Assembly: GCF_003095655.1 (NCBI RefSeq)
Contig: NZ_CP029151.1
Coordinates: 1,735,001-1,799,000, forward strand
Reading direction: 5' to 3'
Origin: Dokdonia sp. Dokd-P16
GTDB lineage: Bacteria > Bacteroidota > Bacteroidia > Flavobacteriales > Flavobacteriaceae
DNA: 64,000 bases
Part shown: one piece after another, positions 17,484 to 25,970 of the stretch
Layout: each line of letters begins with the position of its first letter
How positions within the stretch are numbered: the first letter of the stretch is position 1
Notes under the pieces: generated by a model
Seen by the model: only the letters and a program-made list of their open reading frames with translations
Database searches by the model: none
What the model was told of the DNA's origin: nothing
Program-made: the position numbers and the translations under genes

Positions 17484-20165
17484 TTAATTAACCGTATCCT
17501 TCACCGTTTCTTTAGTTGTTTTCTTCTTCCCAAAAAGTCCTCCTAGAATATCTGTTGCTACATCTTTTATAGCCTCTTCTGCATTAGGCCTCGTAGTGCT
17601 ATTTTGAGGGGTTTGTGTGCCAGTAGTTGTACTATCTGTCGCAGTAGTGTCTGGCGTTGTTTTGTTTCCGCCTAAAAACCCTCCTAATACATCAGTAAGT
17701 TTATCTTCTACTTTGTCTTTTGCGCGTTGCTTCTGGATCTCTATAATCTGGTTAGTAAGCGCTGTGGTAGCTGCTTTTAGATTAAGATCTACCTTAGGCG
17801 CAGTAAAATTTCCCGAAAGGGAAACAGGAACGTCTATATGTATATTTTCTTTTTCGGCATCTGTGAGTTTTGATAATAGGCTGCTCACGTCACCTCCTAG
17901 GTATTTCGCAGGAAGATCAAGGTTGAGGGTGTAGTTCATCTCGTTTGTAAAGCTATGTCCACCGCTTACCTGTACATTGATTCCTTTTACATTAAAATCA
18001 AAAGGCTTTACAGTCACCTGGCCATCATTAAACGTGAGGCTGGTTTTGAGCTTGTCTAGTTTGAGGTCGTTAAGGTTTATAAAATCAAGTTTTTGCGATA
18101 AGAGATTAAGAAGCGGCATCTTATCTGCATCCACATCTGCAGTCAAAATTTCGGCAAATGCATCTCCAGAAATGGTGCTAAGTATAGGGCTGAAATTATT
18201 ATCAAGCTGTCCCTGTAATTGTATTTTAGTATTAAGAGCGCCTTGTAGGGCTTTTGCAATAGGAGCTAGACCTTGCAGCATATCGAGTTCCTTAAATGAG
18301 CGGTCTATATCTATACTACTCAAATCTACAGTCATATTAAAAGTAGGAGCACCGTTGCGTGTGGTGACAGAGCCAGAGAGCCCGGCCGCACCGCCAAAGA
18401 TGCCAGAGTTAAGATTGCTTAATGATGCTTGCTCGTTTGCAATAGTCACACTTCCTTTTGTATTGCTAAGTTCAAGACCATCATAAATCACCTTTGTAGC
18501 ATTAAAGTTTACAGAGGCATCTAGAAAGTCTGGAATTTTTATTGCTGTGTCGCTTGAGCTCTTGCTAGCTTGGGTAGTGCCAGATGTCGTTGCTGTACTA
18601 GTTGCAAAATCATCAAGATTAAACACCTTTGAGGTAACATCAAAACGACCTTTTAAATCCTCTTTAGACATTACAAACGGAATGAGATTTTCTATAGATC
18701 CCGTGGCATTTATATCTGAAGTCCCACTTGTGGCAGCAAATGAGTTAAGCGTGATATTGCCTGTTTTAAAACTTACAGCTGCATTTTGTATAGCAATGGG
18801 ATTTGGTAGTTCTGGAGTGCTGTAGGTGAAGTTACTAAGCGTAGCATTACCAGTGCTTTTTATATTTTGATACAGCTGCTTCTCAACCGAGTTCATATCA
18901 AAACTCGTCACCACATCTGCAACAAGTCTCCCCTGTAGTGGTTGGTCTAGATTAAGTGGGTAGACCTTGTCTATATTTCCCAAATCTAGCGCACCATCTA
19001 GGTCTAGATTTACTAGCATATTACCCATTAAATTCTTGAGCGTTCCCTTTGCGGTAAAGGTGTCTTGGTCAATTTTAAAACGTAAGTCGTTTATCTCAAT
19101 ATAAGTAAGTTCTGTGATGCCAGAATCATTTTTAATCTTTACATCTATATTGATGTTGTTCATCCTTTTAGGGAGATCTGGATACTTAAAAGAAGCATTG
19201 TTAGACACAATCTCAATATCAAGATTTGGGATGTTAGTCTCCGTTGTTTTTCCTTTTATAATTCCGCTTACGCGAAAATCGCCACTCGTCTCCACGCCGT
19301 CGAGATTTGCTCTATATTCCTTAGGAATTAAAGCTAGAAAGTTCTTAAAATCTGACGAAGGTGTTTTAAACGATAAGTCCATAAGATTGCCATCTTCTAG
19401 AAGCTGTATGAAGCCATTAAATTCTAGTGGGAGTTCGTTTATTTTGGCTAGGTTTTCTTTAAAGGTATACTTCTGCTTTTCTAGCTCCATTTGGATTACA
19501 GCTTCAAGGTCCAGATCGTGGCCGTCTAGATAGTGTGTGCCACCATAATCAAAAGAAACTACGGCGTGTGTCTTAGTATCTAGCGAACTCTCAATAGACG
19601 AAAAATCTCCAGAACCAGTATGATTTACTTCTGTAAGTTCTAGGTGGGTTTGTGTAGAGCGATCGTCATAAATTATTTTTGAGTCTATAAGACTGTATTC
19701 TTGTAAGTTAAAAACAAACGGTTCTGAGTTTTCCTCACTAGCGGTATCTGTAGTTGCTGTCTCTTTTACAATGTCATAATTTGCATTGCCTAAAGAATCT
19801 ACTTGTACGTGTACGTTTGCTTCCAGAAGTGATAATGCATCAATAGCAATAGGCTCATCTGCTGTGTTTTTAAAGAGTTGGGTGACGCCCATCTCAATGC
19901 GTATTTCTTTGCCAATCACAAGTGTGTCACCAGCAAATGGAGCGTTATTAATTACCGTAAAGTCGTTTACTATAACCGTAGCATCAGGAAAACTCCTAAA
20001 GAGGCTTAGGTCGAGAGAAGACCACTCTACCTGTGCATTTAAATTATTATTAATGGTTTTCTTGAGTAGGTCTTCTAGTTTTCCTCTAAAAAGGAATGGC
20101 GACGCTGCAAGCAGTATCACAACAACGAGAAGTATAATACCTGTAATTTTGAGTGCTTTTTTCAT
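17484..20165 (-). CDS. AsmA-like envelope protein
   Basis: An 893-residue protein with one N-terminal membrane anchor (ITGIILLVVVILLAASPFLF, about 8-27) and a long beta-rich periplasmic part. Residues 28-120 resemble the AsmA N-terminal domain and about 560-800 the AsmA C-terminal domain (SGNFTAPKVDL near the end). Residues 820-893 are low-complexity Thr/Ser/Pro-rich with a Lys-rich tail. AsmA-like proteins form bridge-like channels thought to move phospholipids between the membranes; a similar role here is inferred. The gene stands alone and begins 67 bases from a palindrome copy. Confidence 0.8.
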   Translation of the reverse strand: MKKALKITGIILLVVVILLAASPFLFRGKLEDLLKKTINNNLNAQVEWSSLDLSLFRSFPDATVIVNDFTVINNAPFAGDTLVIGKEIRIEMGVTQLFKNTADEPIAIDALSLLEANVHVQVDSLGNANYDIVKETATTDTASEENSEPFVFNLQEYSLIDSKIIYDDRSTQTHLELTEVNHTGSGDFSSIESSLDTKTHAVVSFDYGGTHYLDGHDLDLEAVIQMELEKQKYTFKENLAKINELPLEFNGFIQLLEDGNLMDLSFKTPSSDFKNFLALIPKEYRANLDGVETSGDFRVSGIIKGKTTETNIPNLDIEIVSNNASFKYPDLPKRMNNINIDVKIKNDSGITELTYIEINDLRFKIDQDTFTAKGTLKNLMGNMLVNLDLDGALDLGNIDKVYPLNLDQPLQGRLVADVVTSFDMNSVEKQLYQNIKSTGNATLSNFTYSTPELPNPIAIQNAAVSFKTGNITLNSFAATSGTSDINATGSIENLIPFVMSKEDLKGRFDVTSKVFNLDDFATSTATTSGTTQASKSSSDTAIKIPDFLDASVNFNATKVIYDGLELSNTKGSVTIANEQASLSNLNSGIFGGAAGLSGSVTTRNGAPTFNMTVDLSSIDIDRSFKELDMLQGLAPIAKALQGALNTKIQLQGQLDNNFSPILSTISGDAFAEILTADVDADKMPLLNLLSQKLDFINLNDLKLDKLKTSLTFNDGQVTVKPFDFNVKGINVQVSGGHSFTNEMNYTLNLDLPAKYLGGDVSSLLSKLTDAEKENIHIDVPVSLSGNFTAPKVDLNLKAATTALTNQIIEIQKQRAKDKVEDKLTDVLGGFLGGNKTTPDTTATDSTTTGTQTPQNSTTRPNAEEAIKDVATDILGGLFGKKKTTKETVKDTVN

Positions 20166-20232
20166 AATATTTGTTGGCTCTTTCGAGCAAGATTTACATC
20201 CCTTTTTTATTGTACTACTTTATTTTTAGTAC

Positions 20233-20246
20233 GCTTTCGCGAAAGC
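20233..20246. repeat. Palindrome GCTTTCGCGAAAGC, copy 8
   Basis: Exact copy between the AsmA-like gene and the transporter gene, full 16-base form. Confidence 0.95.
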
Positions 20247-20273
20247 GTATCTGTAATTCTTATAAACAACCTC

Positions 20274-20987
20274 CTAAATAGGCAGCTTTAGTTCCTCACC
20301 TTCCTCTAGTTTAAATCTCTTTTTAAATAATCCTACACCTAGGTATAGAAATGGGGTGTCTAAAGCGGCAACAATCACTTTAAATAGAAAACCTCCTAAA
20401 AGAAGACCTCCAAACAACTGCCACTCAATGAGTCCAAAGATACAGAGTAAAGAAAGGACCGAAAATGTATCTATAAATTGAGAAAAGAACGTAGAAAAAT
20501 TATTTCTGAGCCAAAGGTGTTTGCCTTTTGTGATACGTTTCCAAAAGTGATAGATATGAATATCTACGTATTGTGCTAGTAGATAGGCAATCATACTTGC
20601 GAAAACTGCGAGCGCAGTGACCCCAAAAACCTTAGTAAACAGTGTATCATCTACGGGAGACCAGCTTGTAGCAGGAACAGCGTCACCTACATAAACGATT
20701 AAGAGCGAAAATAAGGAGGCAAAAATACCAGCAGTAACCATTTGGTTTGCTTTTTTCTTACCATAAATCTCGCTTACGACATCTGTAATTAAAAAGGTAA
20801 TTGGGTAGGGAAGTATCCCTACCGAAATCTCAAAGGTGTAGATTCCGAAAAAATTCCACGAAAAGAATTTTTGGAATATTAAATTGGACACAACTAATGC
20901 ACAGATAAAAAGAGCGCCTAGAATGACATAAATGCGATACGCAAGTTGTAAATCCTTTGTATTTAAATCTTTAGAGGGTAGTTGCAT
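20274..20987 (-). CDS. Queuosine precursor transporter-like protein (VUT/YhhQ family)
   Basis: A 237-residue inner membrane protein with six to seven hydrophobic segments. Diagnostic stretches are PYPITFLITDVVSEIYGKKKAN near 60-81 and NNFSTFFSQFIDTFSVL near 161-177, typical of the DUF165/VUT family, whose E. coli member YhhQ imports queuosine precursors. No queuosine genes lie nearby, so the substrate is inferred from the family alone. It is divergent from the folK-dNK gene with a 60-base gap. Confidence 0.85.
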   Translation of the reverse strand: MQLPSKDLNTKDLQLAYRIYVILGALFICALVVSNLIFQKFFSWNFFGIYTFEISVGILPYPITFLITDVVSEIYGKKKANQMVTAGIFASLFSLLIVYVGDAVPATSWSPVDDTLFTKVFGVTALAVFASMIAYLLAQYVDIHIYHFWKRITKGKHLWLRNNFSTFFSQFIDTFSVLSLLCIFGLIEWQLFGGLLLGGFLFKVIVAALDTPFLYLGVGLFKKRFKLEEGEELKLPI

Positions 20988-21007
20988 TTTCTTGATAACT
21001 TCGATTT

Positions 21008-21015
21008 CAAAATTA
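21008..21015 (-). promoter_or_regulatory. Possible -7 element of the VUT transporter gene
   Basis: TAATTTTG on the minus strand, 20 bases upstream of the ATG, fits TAnnTTTG. No TTG partner is found. Confidence 0.3.
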
Positions 21016-21047
21016 GCGCATTGTGATTTTGATTTCCTTAATTTGTT

Positions 21048-22220
21048 GTGAAATGTTATTCTCGTAAATCAATAGCTAGATCTTTGCATACCACATTCTT
21101 ATCATTAGGCAGTAATCAAGGAAACACTTATGAAGCACTCGATAAAGCGATACAATTGCTTTTTGAGCGTGTAGGTAGGGTTGTAAAAATTTCTCCTGTG
21201 TATCAAAGTCCTGCTTGGGGTTTTGAGGGGCCAGATTTTCACAACTGTGTGGTGAGGATGGAAACATCACTACCTATTAAAAAACTCTTAGACACGACAC
21301 AATCTATAGAGCAATTACTAGGTCGCAAGGAAAAGGAAGGAACCGCTTATCAATCAAGAATAATAGACATAGATATATTGCTTTATGACGATGTTGTAAG
21401 GCATTCCGACCAACTCACAGTTCCTCATAAACATATGCAAGAGCGTTTGTTTGTGCTACAGCCACTTGCAGATATCGCAGGTGATGAGGTATGTGAGGCA
21501 TTATCTACAGCTGAAAACCCAGTCACTTATTTAGGGTTATTAGAAGCTTGTATTGATGATAGTATACTTACTAAGCAGGCTAAGTGGCTCAAAAAACCAC
21601 AAGATAGTATTGATCTAGGTGGTTACAACTATATTACCATAGAAGGAAATATAGGAGCAGGAAAAACAAGCCTCGCCACGATGATCTCTGAGGAGTTTAA
21701 TGCAAAGCTTATACTTGAGCGCTTTAAGGACAATCCTTTTTTGCCTAAATTTTATAAAGACCCAGATAGATTTGCCTTCCCTCTAGAAATGTCTTTTCTA
21801 GCAGATAGATACCAGCAGCTTCTAGATGATTTAGGGCAATATGATCTTTTTAAGGATTTTATGTGTGCAGATTATGATCGTTATAAATCGCTCATATTTG
21901 CACAGGTAACGTTGCAGGAGGAGGAGTTTTTACTTTATAAACGTCTTCATGAAATGATGTATAAAGATATGCCGCAGCCAGACTTATACGTGTACCTTTA
22001 TCAAAATACAGAGCGTTTACTTAAGAACATAAAGAAGCGTGGTCGTAGTTATGAGAAGAGTATCGATCCTACATATTTAGAAAAAATAAATCAAGGATAC
22101 CTAGATTTTATAAAGACTCAACATAATCTTAATGTAAAGATTATTGATATTTCGGAGTTAGATTTTGTCAAAAATAGAGCTGATTTTTTATCAATTATCA
22201 ATCAATTTACAAACGAGTAA
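21048..22220 (+). CDS. folK: FolK-deoxynucleoside kinase fusion protein
   Basis: A two-domain protein of up to 390 residues. The N-terminal part (about 16-165) is 6-hydroxymethyl-7,8-dihydropterin pyrophosphokinase: FLSLGSNQGN, the segment SPVYQSPAWGF and RIIDIDILLYDD are its signatures; it makes the folate precursor. The C-terminal part (about 194-390) is a deoxynucleoside kinase with P-loop GNIGAGKT near 201-208 and the lid-like segment KRGRSYE. The fusion is known from Flavobacteriia. The start is uncertain: GTG 21048 gives the full frame, and the in-frame TTG at 21084 would still keep the whole FolK domain. It ends 1 base before the convergent CotH gene. Confidence 0.88.
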   Translation: MKCYSRKSIARSLHTTFLSLGSNQGNTYEALDKAIQLLFERVGRVVKISPVYQSPAWGFEGPDFHNCVVRMETSLPIKKLLDTTQSIEQLLGRKEKEGTAYQSRIIDIDILLYDDVVRHSDQLTVPHKHMQERLFVLQPLADIAGDEVCEALSTAENPVTYLGLLEACIDDSILTKQAKWLKKPQDSIDLGGYNYITIEGNIGAGKTSLATMISEEFNAKLILERFKDNPFLPKFYKDPDRFAFPLEMSFLADRYQQLLDDLGQYDLFKDFMCADYDRYKSLIFAQVTLQEEEFLLYKRLHEMMYKDMPQPDLYVYLYQNTERLLKNIKKRGRSYEKSIDPTYLEKINQGYLDFIKTQHNLNVKIIDISELDFVKNRADFLSIINQFTNE

Positions 22221-22221
22221 T

Positions 22222-23634
22222 TTAGAGTTTAGAAATATAATCATCTAGAAACGCAAGTCTTTCTTTAGTCCATTGTTGCATATAGTCTAGCCCTTCTCGG
22301 TCAGATTTAAAATCTTTCCATACCAGCTGTTCTCTTTCAAAAACTAGATTAGATGAGAGTTTTTCATATACATTTTGTTGCCTAGTGAGTAATTCTTCTT
22401 GACTCAATACTTGAGCTCGAAGTGTTTTCCATCGTTTTTTAAAACGCGTGTTAAAATCATCTGCATTTGTTTTTATAAGTCTTCTCACGAGACCATTTGT
22501 GAGAAAATCATCGGTGGTTTTTATTCGTTTACCACTAAAAATAGTCCCGAAGCTTCCATCTAGATCCCATGGTGCATAGAAGTAAGGTTCTCCTGCATCG
22601 TAACGTATGAGATATAAATTCTTGCCTAAATTATCTGGCGCGCGCACAGCATTGATATATAGGAAATAATCAATCGCGTTATTGATTACAAATTGTTCTG
22701 AAATTCCTTTCGCGAAAGCGTTATCATCACTATGCACTACAAAATCTGTAAAAGGGTATACATTATCCCAGGGAGCATTAGTGTCAGAAGGGTATTTAAT
22801 ATCATAACCGCCCCAGCTTGCTAAGAAATTCTTTTTAGGAGATATGGAGTCAAAAGAGCTAGCGCCTAGGTAGCGCGCCCCTTGAAAAATCTCACCACGC
22901 ACCGTGTCACCACGATTCTTTTTTACTTGTACGAGTTTGCGATCTATTTGTTCTTGTAGTAAGAAGATGCCTTGGTAGCTCCCGTTTACAAAAACCTCGG
23001 CATAGGCTGCTGTTGCGCCAGCTTTGGCTGTTGGTTCTTTATCTAGATAATGCGGTTTGTAAATATCATTCCATAAATTGAGAGAGAGGTAAGAACGCAT
23101 ACGTAGCGGCTCGTTGTAAAGCCCATCCAGAATCCAGTCATCATCATTGCGCATACCTGCAAGCTCATAATCTTGATTTTCAAAACCTAGACTGTCTTTA
23201 TAAAAGTTGAGGTCGTACGTCTTTTTAGGAAACACAAGAGAGCTGCTTCCTCTCAGTTCTATCCCTGCATAACTTGTAAACTGCGTGTCTTTATCTGCAT
23301 AAGAGATTGTTGCCATACGTTTAGGCTCATTTACAATCCCCTGTGGAGCATCTATCTGTATGAGCGGATATGAAGTGAGATAGGTTTTATAAGTAGTAGC
23401 GCCACGCTTTAATTGGTGAGAAGCAGTATAAATAGCATCCTTACTTGAAAGAGTAAGAGTGTATGATAGTCCGCTAATCTGGAAATCTGCATCTGTTACT
23501 GTGATCCCTTTAGGTATTTGGATAATGGCAATATTAAGAGAATCGTCTATTGCCACGCTTTGTGGAGTAAAGGATACTTGGGCACAAGAGTTAATAGAAA
23601 TTGCTAGTACTAATAAAAAAATTGAATATCTCAC
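22222..23634 (-). CDS. CotH-family kinase-like lipoprotein
   Basis: A 470-residue protein starting at GTG 23634. An in-frame TTG 15 codons upstream (23679) is excluded because it is the TTG element of the gene's own promoter. The signal peptide ends in the lipobox NSC, so it is a lipoprotein. The CotH features are SYQGIFLLQEQIDRKLV, the catalytic-type segment PWDLDGSFG, and RGSSSLVFPKKTYDL near the N-terminus. CotH of Bacillus is an atypical secreted kinase; the target here is unknown. Residues AFAKG are encoded by a palindrome copy with one mismatch (22706-22719). Confidence 0.82.
   Translation of the reverse strand: MRYSIFLLVLAISINSCAQVSFTPQSVAIDDSLNIAIIQIPKGITVTDADFQISGLSYTLTLSSKDAIYTASHQLKRGATTYKTYLTSYPLIQIDAPQGIVNEPKRMATISYADKDTQFTSYAGIELRGSSSLVFPKKTYDLNFYKDSLGFENQDYELAGMRNDDDWILDGLYNEPLRMRSYLSLNLWNDIYKPHYLDKEPTAKAGATAAYAEVFVNGSYQGIFLLQEQIDRKLVQVKKNRGDTVRGEIFQGARYLGASSFDSISPKKNFLASWGGYDIKYPSDTNAPWDNVYPFTDFVVHSDDNAFAKGISEQFVINNAIDYFLYINAVRAPDNLGKNLYLIRYDAGEPYFYAPWDLDGSFGTIFSGKRIKTTDDFLTNGLVRRLIKTNADDFNTRFKKRWKTLRAQVLSQEELLTRQQNVYEKLSSNLVFEREQLVWKDFKSDREGLDYMQQWTKERLAFLDDYISKL
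22706..22719. repeat. Palindrome copy with one mismatch (coding)
   Basis: CCTTTCGCGAAAGC inside the CotH-type gene. On the coding strand it reads Ala-Phe-Ala-Lys-Gly, the same phase as in the hydrolase and adaptor genes. Confidence 0.8.
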
Positions 23635-23651
23635 AATAGATTGATTTACAG

Positions 23652-23679
23652 TAAAGATAAAGCAATTGAAATGCCACAA
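23652..23679 (-). promoter_or_regulatory. Promoter of the CotH-family gene (TTG-17-TATCTTTA)
   Basis: On the minus strand TTG is at 23677-23679 and TATCTTTA at 23652-23659, spaced by 17 bases. The GTG start is 17 bases beyond. Confidence 0.65.
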
Positions 23680-23697
23680 ATGAATGTTAAGGAAATT

Positions 23698-23725
23698 TTG
23701 AGAGTCTTATAAAATTGTACTTTTA
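23698..23725 (+). promoter_or_regulatory. Promoter of the unknown secreted protein gene (TTG-17-TACTTTTA)
   Basis: TTG 23698-23700, 17 bases, then TACTTTTA 23718-23725. The ATG at 23730 lies only 4 bases behind the -7 element, so the message may be nearly leaderless. Confidence 0.55.
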
Positions 23726-23729
23726 TGCT

Positions 23730-24215
23730 ATGAGATTGATAATTAGTTTTTTACTCTGCCTTTCTGCTACTATTTTGATGGGGCAAGAAAGTGCAAAATC
23801 AAGTATAGCGCTTGGTCCTCCTAACCCAAAACCAGGGGTTTGCTACCTTTCACGTGACGGTGTAGGAGAAGATAAACTATGGAAAGCGGTACTCTGTGAG
23901 TGGAAAGAATATCAAACTTTAGAGATTCTTAGTGATAGTATGGATCCGCGATTATCTAATTATGATAAACATTACATTAATAAACGAGTGCGTTTATTAC
24001 TGGAACGTAAGCTCTCATTAGAAGTAGAAAGCTATTATTCATCAAGTGCTAGTGACACCACAGATGCTTGCCTTGCTCAGGCAAGAGCTAGGGAGGTAGG
24101 AGAATATCTTATAAGTCAGGGACTAGAAAGAAATCAGCTTAAGATTACCGTGCTCCCTGTTAAAGACAGCGTGGGATTAAGTTTGAGAGTAAGGGCAATT
24201 AATTCATTACCATAG
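23730..24215 (+). CDS. Secreted protein of unknown function
   Basis: A 161-residue protein. ATG 23730 gives a clear signal peptide (MRLIISFLLCLSATILMGQ); a longer frame from TTG 23715 would overlap the promoter. I do not recognise a family with certainty. The C-terminal half (SYYSSSASDTTDACLAQARAREVGEYLISQGLERNQLKI) has the rhythm of an OmpA-like peptidoglycan-binding domain, in which an A-x-RA-x-x-V-x-x-YL-x-x-x-G helix follows the sugar-binding loop. The strands are too divergent to be sure. It contains three Cys in the mature part. It converges with the prenyl synthase gene, with 12 bases between the stops. Confidence 0.65.
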   Translation: MRLIISFLLCLSATILMGQESAKSSIALGPPNPKPGVCYLSRDGVGEDKLWKAVLCEWKEYQTLEILSDSMDPRLSNYDKHYINKRVRLLLERKLSLEVESYYSSSASDTTDACLAQARAREVGEYLISQGLERNQLKITVLPVKDSVGLSLRVRAINSLP

Positions 24216-24227
24216 CATTACGTTTTC

Positions 24228-25211
24228 TTAGTAAGTACGCTTCATTAAACTCTCTCCAAAAAGTCGCAATACCTCTTTCTTATCTTCAGAGATATCAACG
24301 TTATCTAGTGCTGTAAATGCTTTCTGCGTGTATTTGGCGATTTCTTGTTCTGTAGCTTTTGCTGCTCCAGAATCTAAAAACTGTTGCTTTACGGTTTCTA
24401 TTTTATCGGCAGGATCTGCTGGTGAGATAGAGAAGAAATGCTCTAGTTGTTGTGCATCATCTTTATCAGAATTGATAAGCGCAGTAAGGTATAGGAAGGT
24501 TTTTTTATTTTCTATAATATCACCGCCCACTTGCTTCCCAAAACTCTCTGGATCGCCAAAGGCATCTAGATAATCATCTTGTAGTTGGAATGCTAGACCT
24601 AGATCTCGTCCATAGTTATAAATTGCTTCTTGACAAGTCTTTGAAGCACCAGCAACTATAGCTCCCATTTTAAGAGCAGCGCCCACGAGTACAGCTGTTT
24701 TGTACTCAATCATTTTCATATATTCTGGGATGGTAACATCGTCACGAGTCTCAAAATCTACGTCATATTGTTGCCCTTCACAAACCTCAATTGCCGTTTT
24801 AGAAAAGAGTTTTGCTAGTTCTTTAAAGGTATCACCTTCATAATTTTCAAAGAGTTGGTACGCCCTTATGAGCATTGCATCTCCAGAAAGGATCCCAGTG
24901 TTTATATCCCATTTTTCATGTACAGTTTCCTTACCACGACGCAGTGGAGCATCATCCATAATATCATCATGTACTAATGAAAAGTTGTGGAAAATTTCTA
25001 TGGCTAGTGCAGCATCAAGTGCGATAGCATGGTCTTTTTCAAACAGCTCACAAGCCATAAGTGTAAGCACAGGACGCAGTCTCTTACCTCCTAAGCCAAG
25101 TATATAATTTATAGGGTCATATAAATTTTTCGGCTCTTTCTCTAAGGTGTGTTTATTTAAATAATCAATAAATACCTCTGTGTACTCTGGAATGCTGCGC
25201 ATGAATTGCAA
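24228..25211 (-). CDS. Polyprenyl (isoprenoid) diphosphate synthase
   Basis: A 327-residue trans-prenyltransferase. GGKRLRP (41-47), the first Asp-rich motif DDIMD (82-86) followed by Arg91/Arg92, and the second motif QDDYLDAFGD near 208-217 are all present. It chains isopentenyl diphosphate into geranylgeranyl or longer all-trans diphosphates in the cytoplasm. Product length cannot be fixed by eye; a small Ser residue upstream of the first motif (NFSLVHDD) would allow a longer product. ATG 25211 is used; ATG 25202 is an alternative. Confidence 0.9.
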   Translation of the reverse strand: MQFMRSIPEYTEVFIDYLNKHTLEKEPKNLYDPINYILGLGGKRLRPVLTLMACELFEKDHAIALDAALAIEIFHNFSLVHDDIMDDAPLRRGKETVHEKWDINTGILSGDAMLIRAYQLFENYEGDTFKELAKLFSKTAIEVCEGQQYDVDFETRDDVTIPEYMKMIEYKTAVLVGAALKMGAIVAGASKTCQEAIYNYGRDLGLAFQLQDDYLDAFGDPESFGKQVGGDIIENKKTFLYLTALINSDKDDAQQLEHFFSISPADPADKIETVKQQFLDSGAAKATEQEIAKYTQKAFTALDNVDISEDKKEVLRLFGESLMKRTY

Positions 25212-25256
25212 TTTTTTTGTAAAAATAAGTGATAAGAGATGATTATGCCCTATTAC

Positions 25257-25270
25257 GCTTTCGCGAAAGC
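25257..25270. repeat. Palindrome GCTTTCGCGAAAGC, copy 9
   Basis: Exact copy in the divergent region between the prenyl synthase and TetR genes, full 16-base form. Confidence 0.95.
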
Positions 25271-25313
25271 GTACCCTAAAACCTTACAACTGTTAAAATT
25301 TGTGTAAAATAAT

Positions 25314-25343
25314 AGGAAACTATAAAAACTTTAAAAGTTTCCT
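25314..25343. promoter_or_regulatory. Candidate operator of the TetR-RND operon
   Basis: Inverted repeat AGGAAACT (25314-25321) and AGTTTCCT (25336-25343), enclosing a second dyad AAACTTT-A-AAAGTTT (25326-25340). It lies directly before the -7 element of the TetR gene, where a bound regulator would block RNA polymerase. Autoregulation by the adjacent TetR protein is inferred. Confidence 0.5.
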
Positions 25344-25346
25344 ACG

Positions 25347-25354
25347 TATTTTTG
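25347..25354 (+). promoter_or_regulatory. -7 element of the TetR-RND operon
   Basis: TATTTTTG fits TAnnTTTG and stands 10 bases before the ATG at 25365. There is no TTG at the usual position; this region is taken by the inverted repeat. Confidence 0.5.
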
Positions 25355-25364
25355 CACTCGAAAT

Positions 25365-25970
25365 ATGAAAGAACAATTATTAAATACTGCCACAGAGTTG
25401 TTTTTAAGCCAGGGGTTTAAGAGCATCACAATGGATGATATAGCCAAAGAAATGGGTATGTCTAAGAAAACAGTGTACAGCTACTATTCAAATAAAGAAG
25501 CAATAGTCTCTGCAAGTGCGATGCAGATGTTTACAGATATATGCGGAGGGATAGATACCATATTTGAGCGTGAGTTAAATCCTATTGAAGAATTATATGA
25601 CATTAAGAAATATGTACTTGAGCACATTAATGGAGAGCGTACTTCTTCTATGTATCAGCTTCAAAAATATTATCCTAAGATACACCAGACGCTTAGAAAG
25701 AGTCAGTATGATTACATGCAAAGTTGTGTGACTAGAAACGTGCTCAAAGGGATAGAACAAGAACTTTTTATAAGTGATATAAGTGTAGAGTTTGTAGTAA
25801 ATATTTACTTCACGGGAATGACCGGAATTAAGGATGAGACTATTTTTCCTAAATCTACATTTCCCGTGTCAGACTTATATGATATGTATCTAGAGTATCA
25901 CATACGTGGTATTGTAACACCTAAAGGAAGAAAAATTTTAAATAAACTCATCAAATCTAACCACAACTAA
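25365..25970 (+). CDS. TetR/AcrR-family transcriptional regulator
   Basis: A 201-residue regulator. The N-terminal DNA-binding domain (about 1-50) has the typical order ATELFLSQGFKSITMDDIAKEMGMSKKTVYSYYSNKEA, with the recognition helix around GMSKKTVYSYY. The remaining helices form the ligand and dimer domain and are not conserved enough to name an inducer. It is the first gene of the efflux operon and its stop overlaps the next start (TAATG). This suggests that it represses the pump genes and itself through the inverted repeat upstream. Confidence 0.92.
   Translation: MKEQLLNTATELFLSQGFKSITMDDIAKEMGMSKKTVYSYYSNKEAIVSASAMQMFTDICGGIDTIFERELNPIEELYDIKKYVLEHINGERTSSMYQLQKYYPKIHQTLRKSQYDYMQSCVTRNVLKGIEQELFISDISVEFVVNIYFTGMTGIKDETIFPKSTFPVSDLYDMYLEYHIRGIVTPKGRKILNKLIKSNHN

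Noticed and set aside
17617-20229. Several plus-strand frames of 90-170 codons opposite the AsmA-like gene
   Set aside because: They are shadows of a strongly coding minus-strand gene, Ser/Leu-rich, without promoter or start context.
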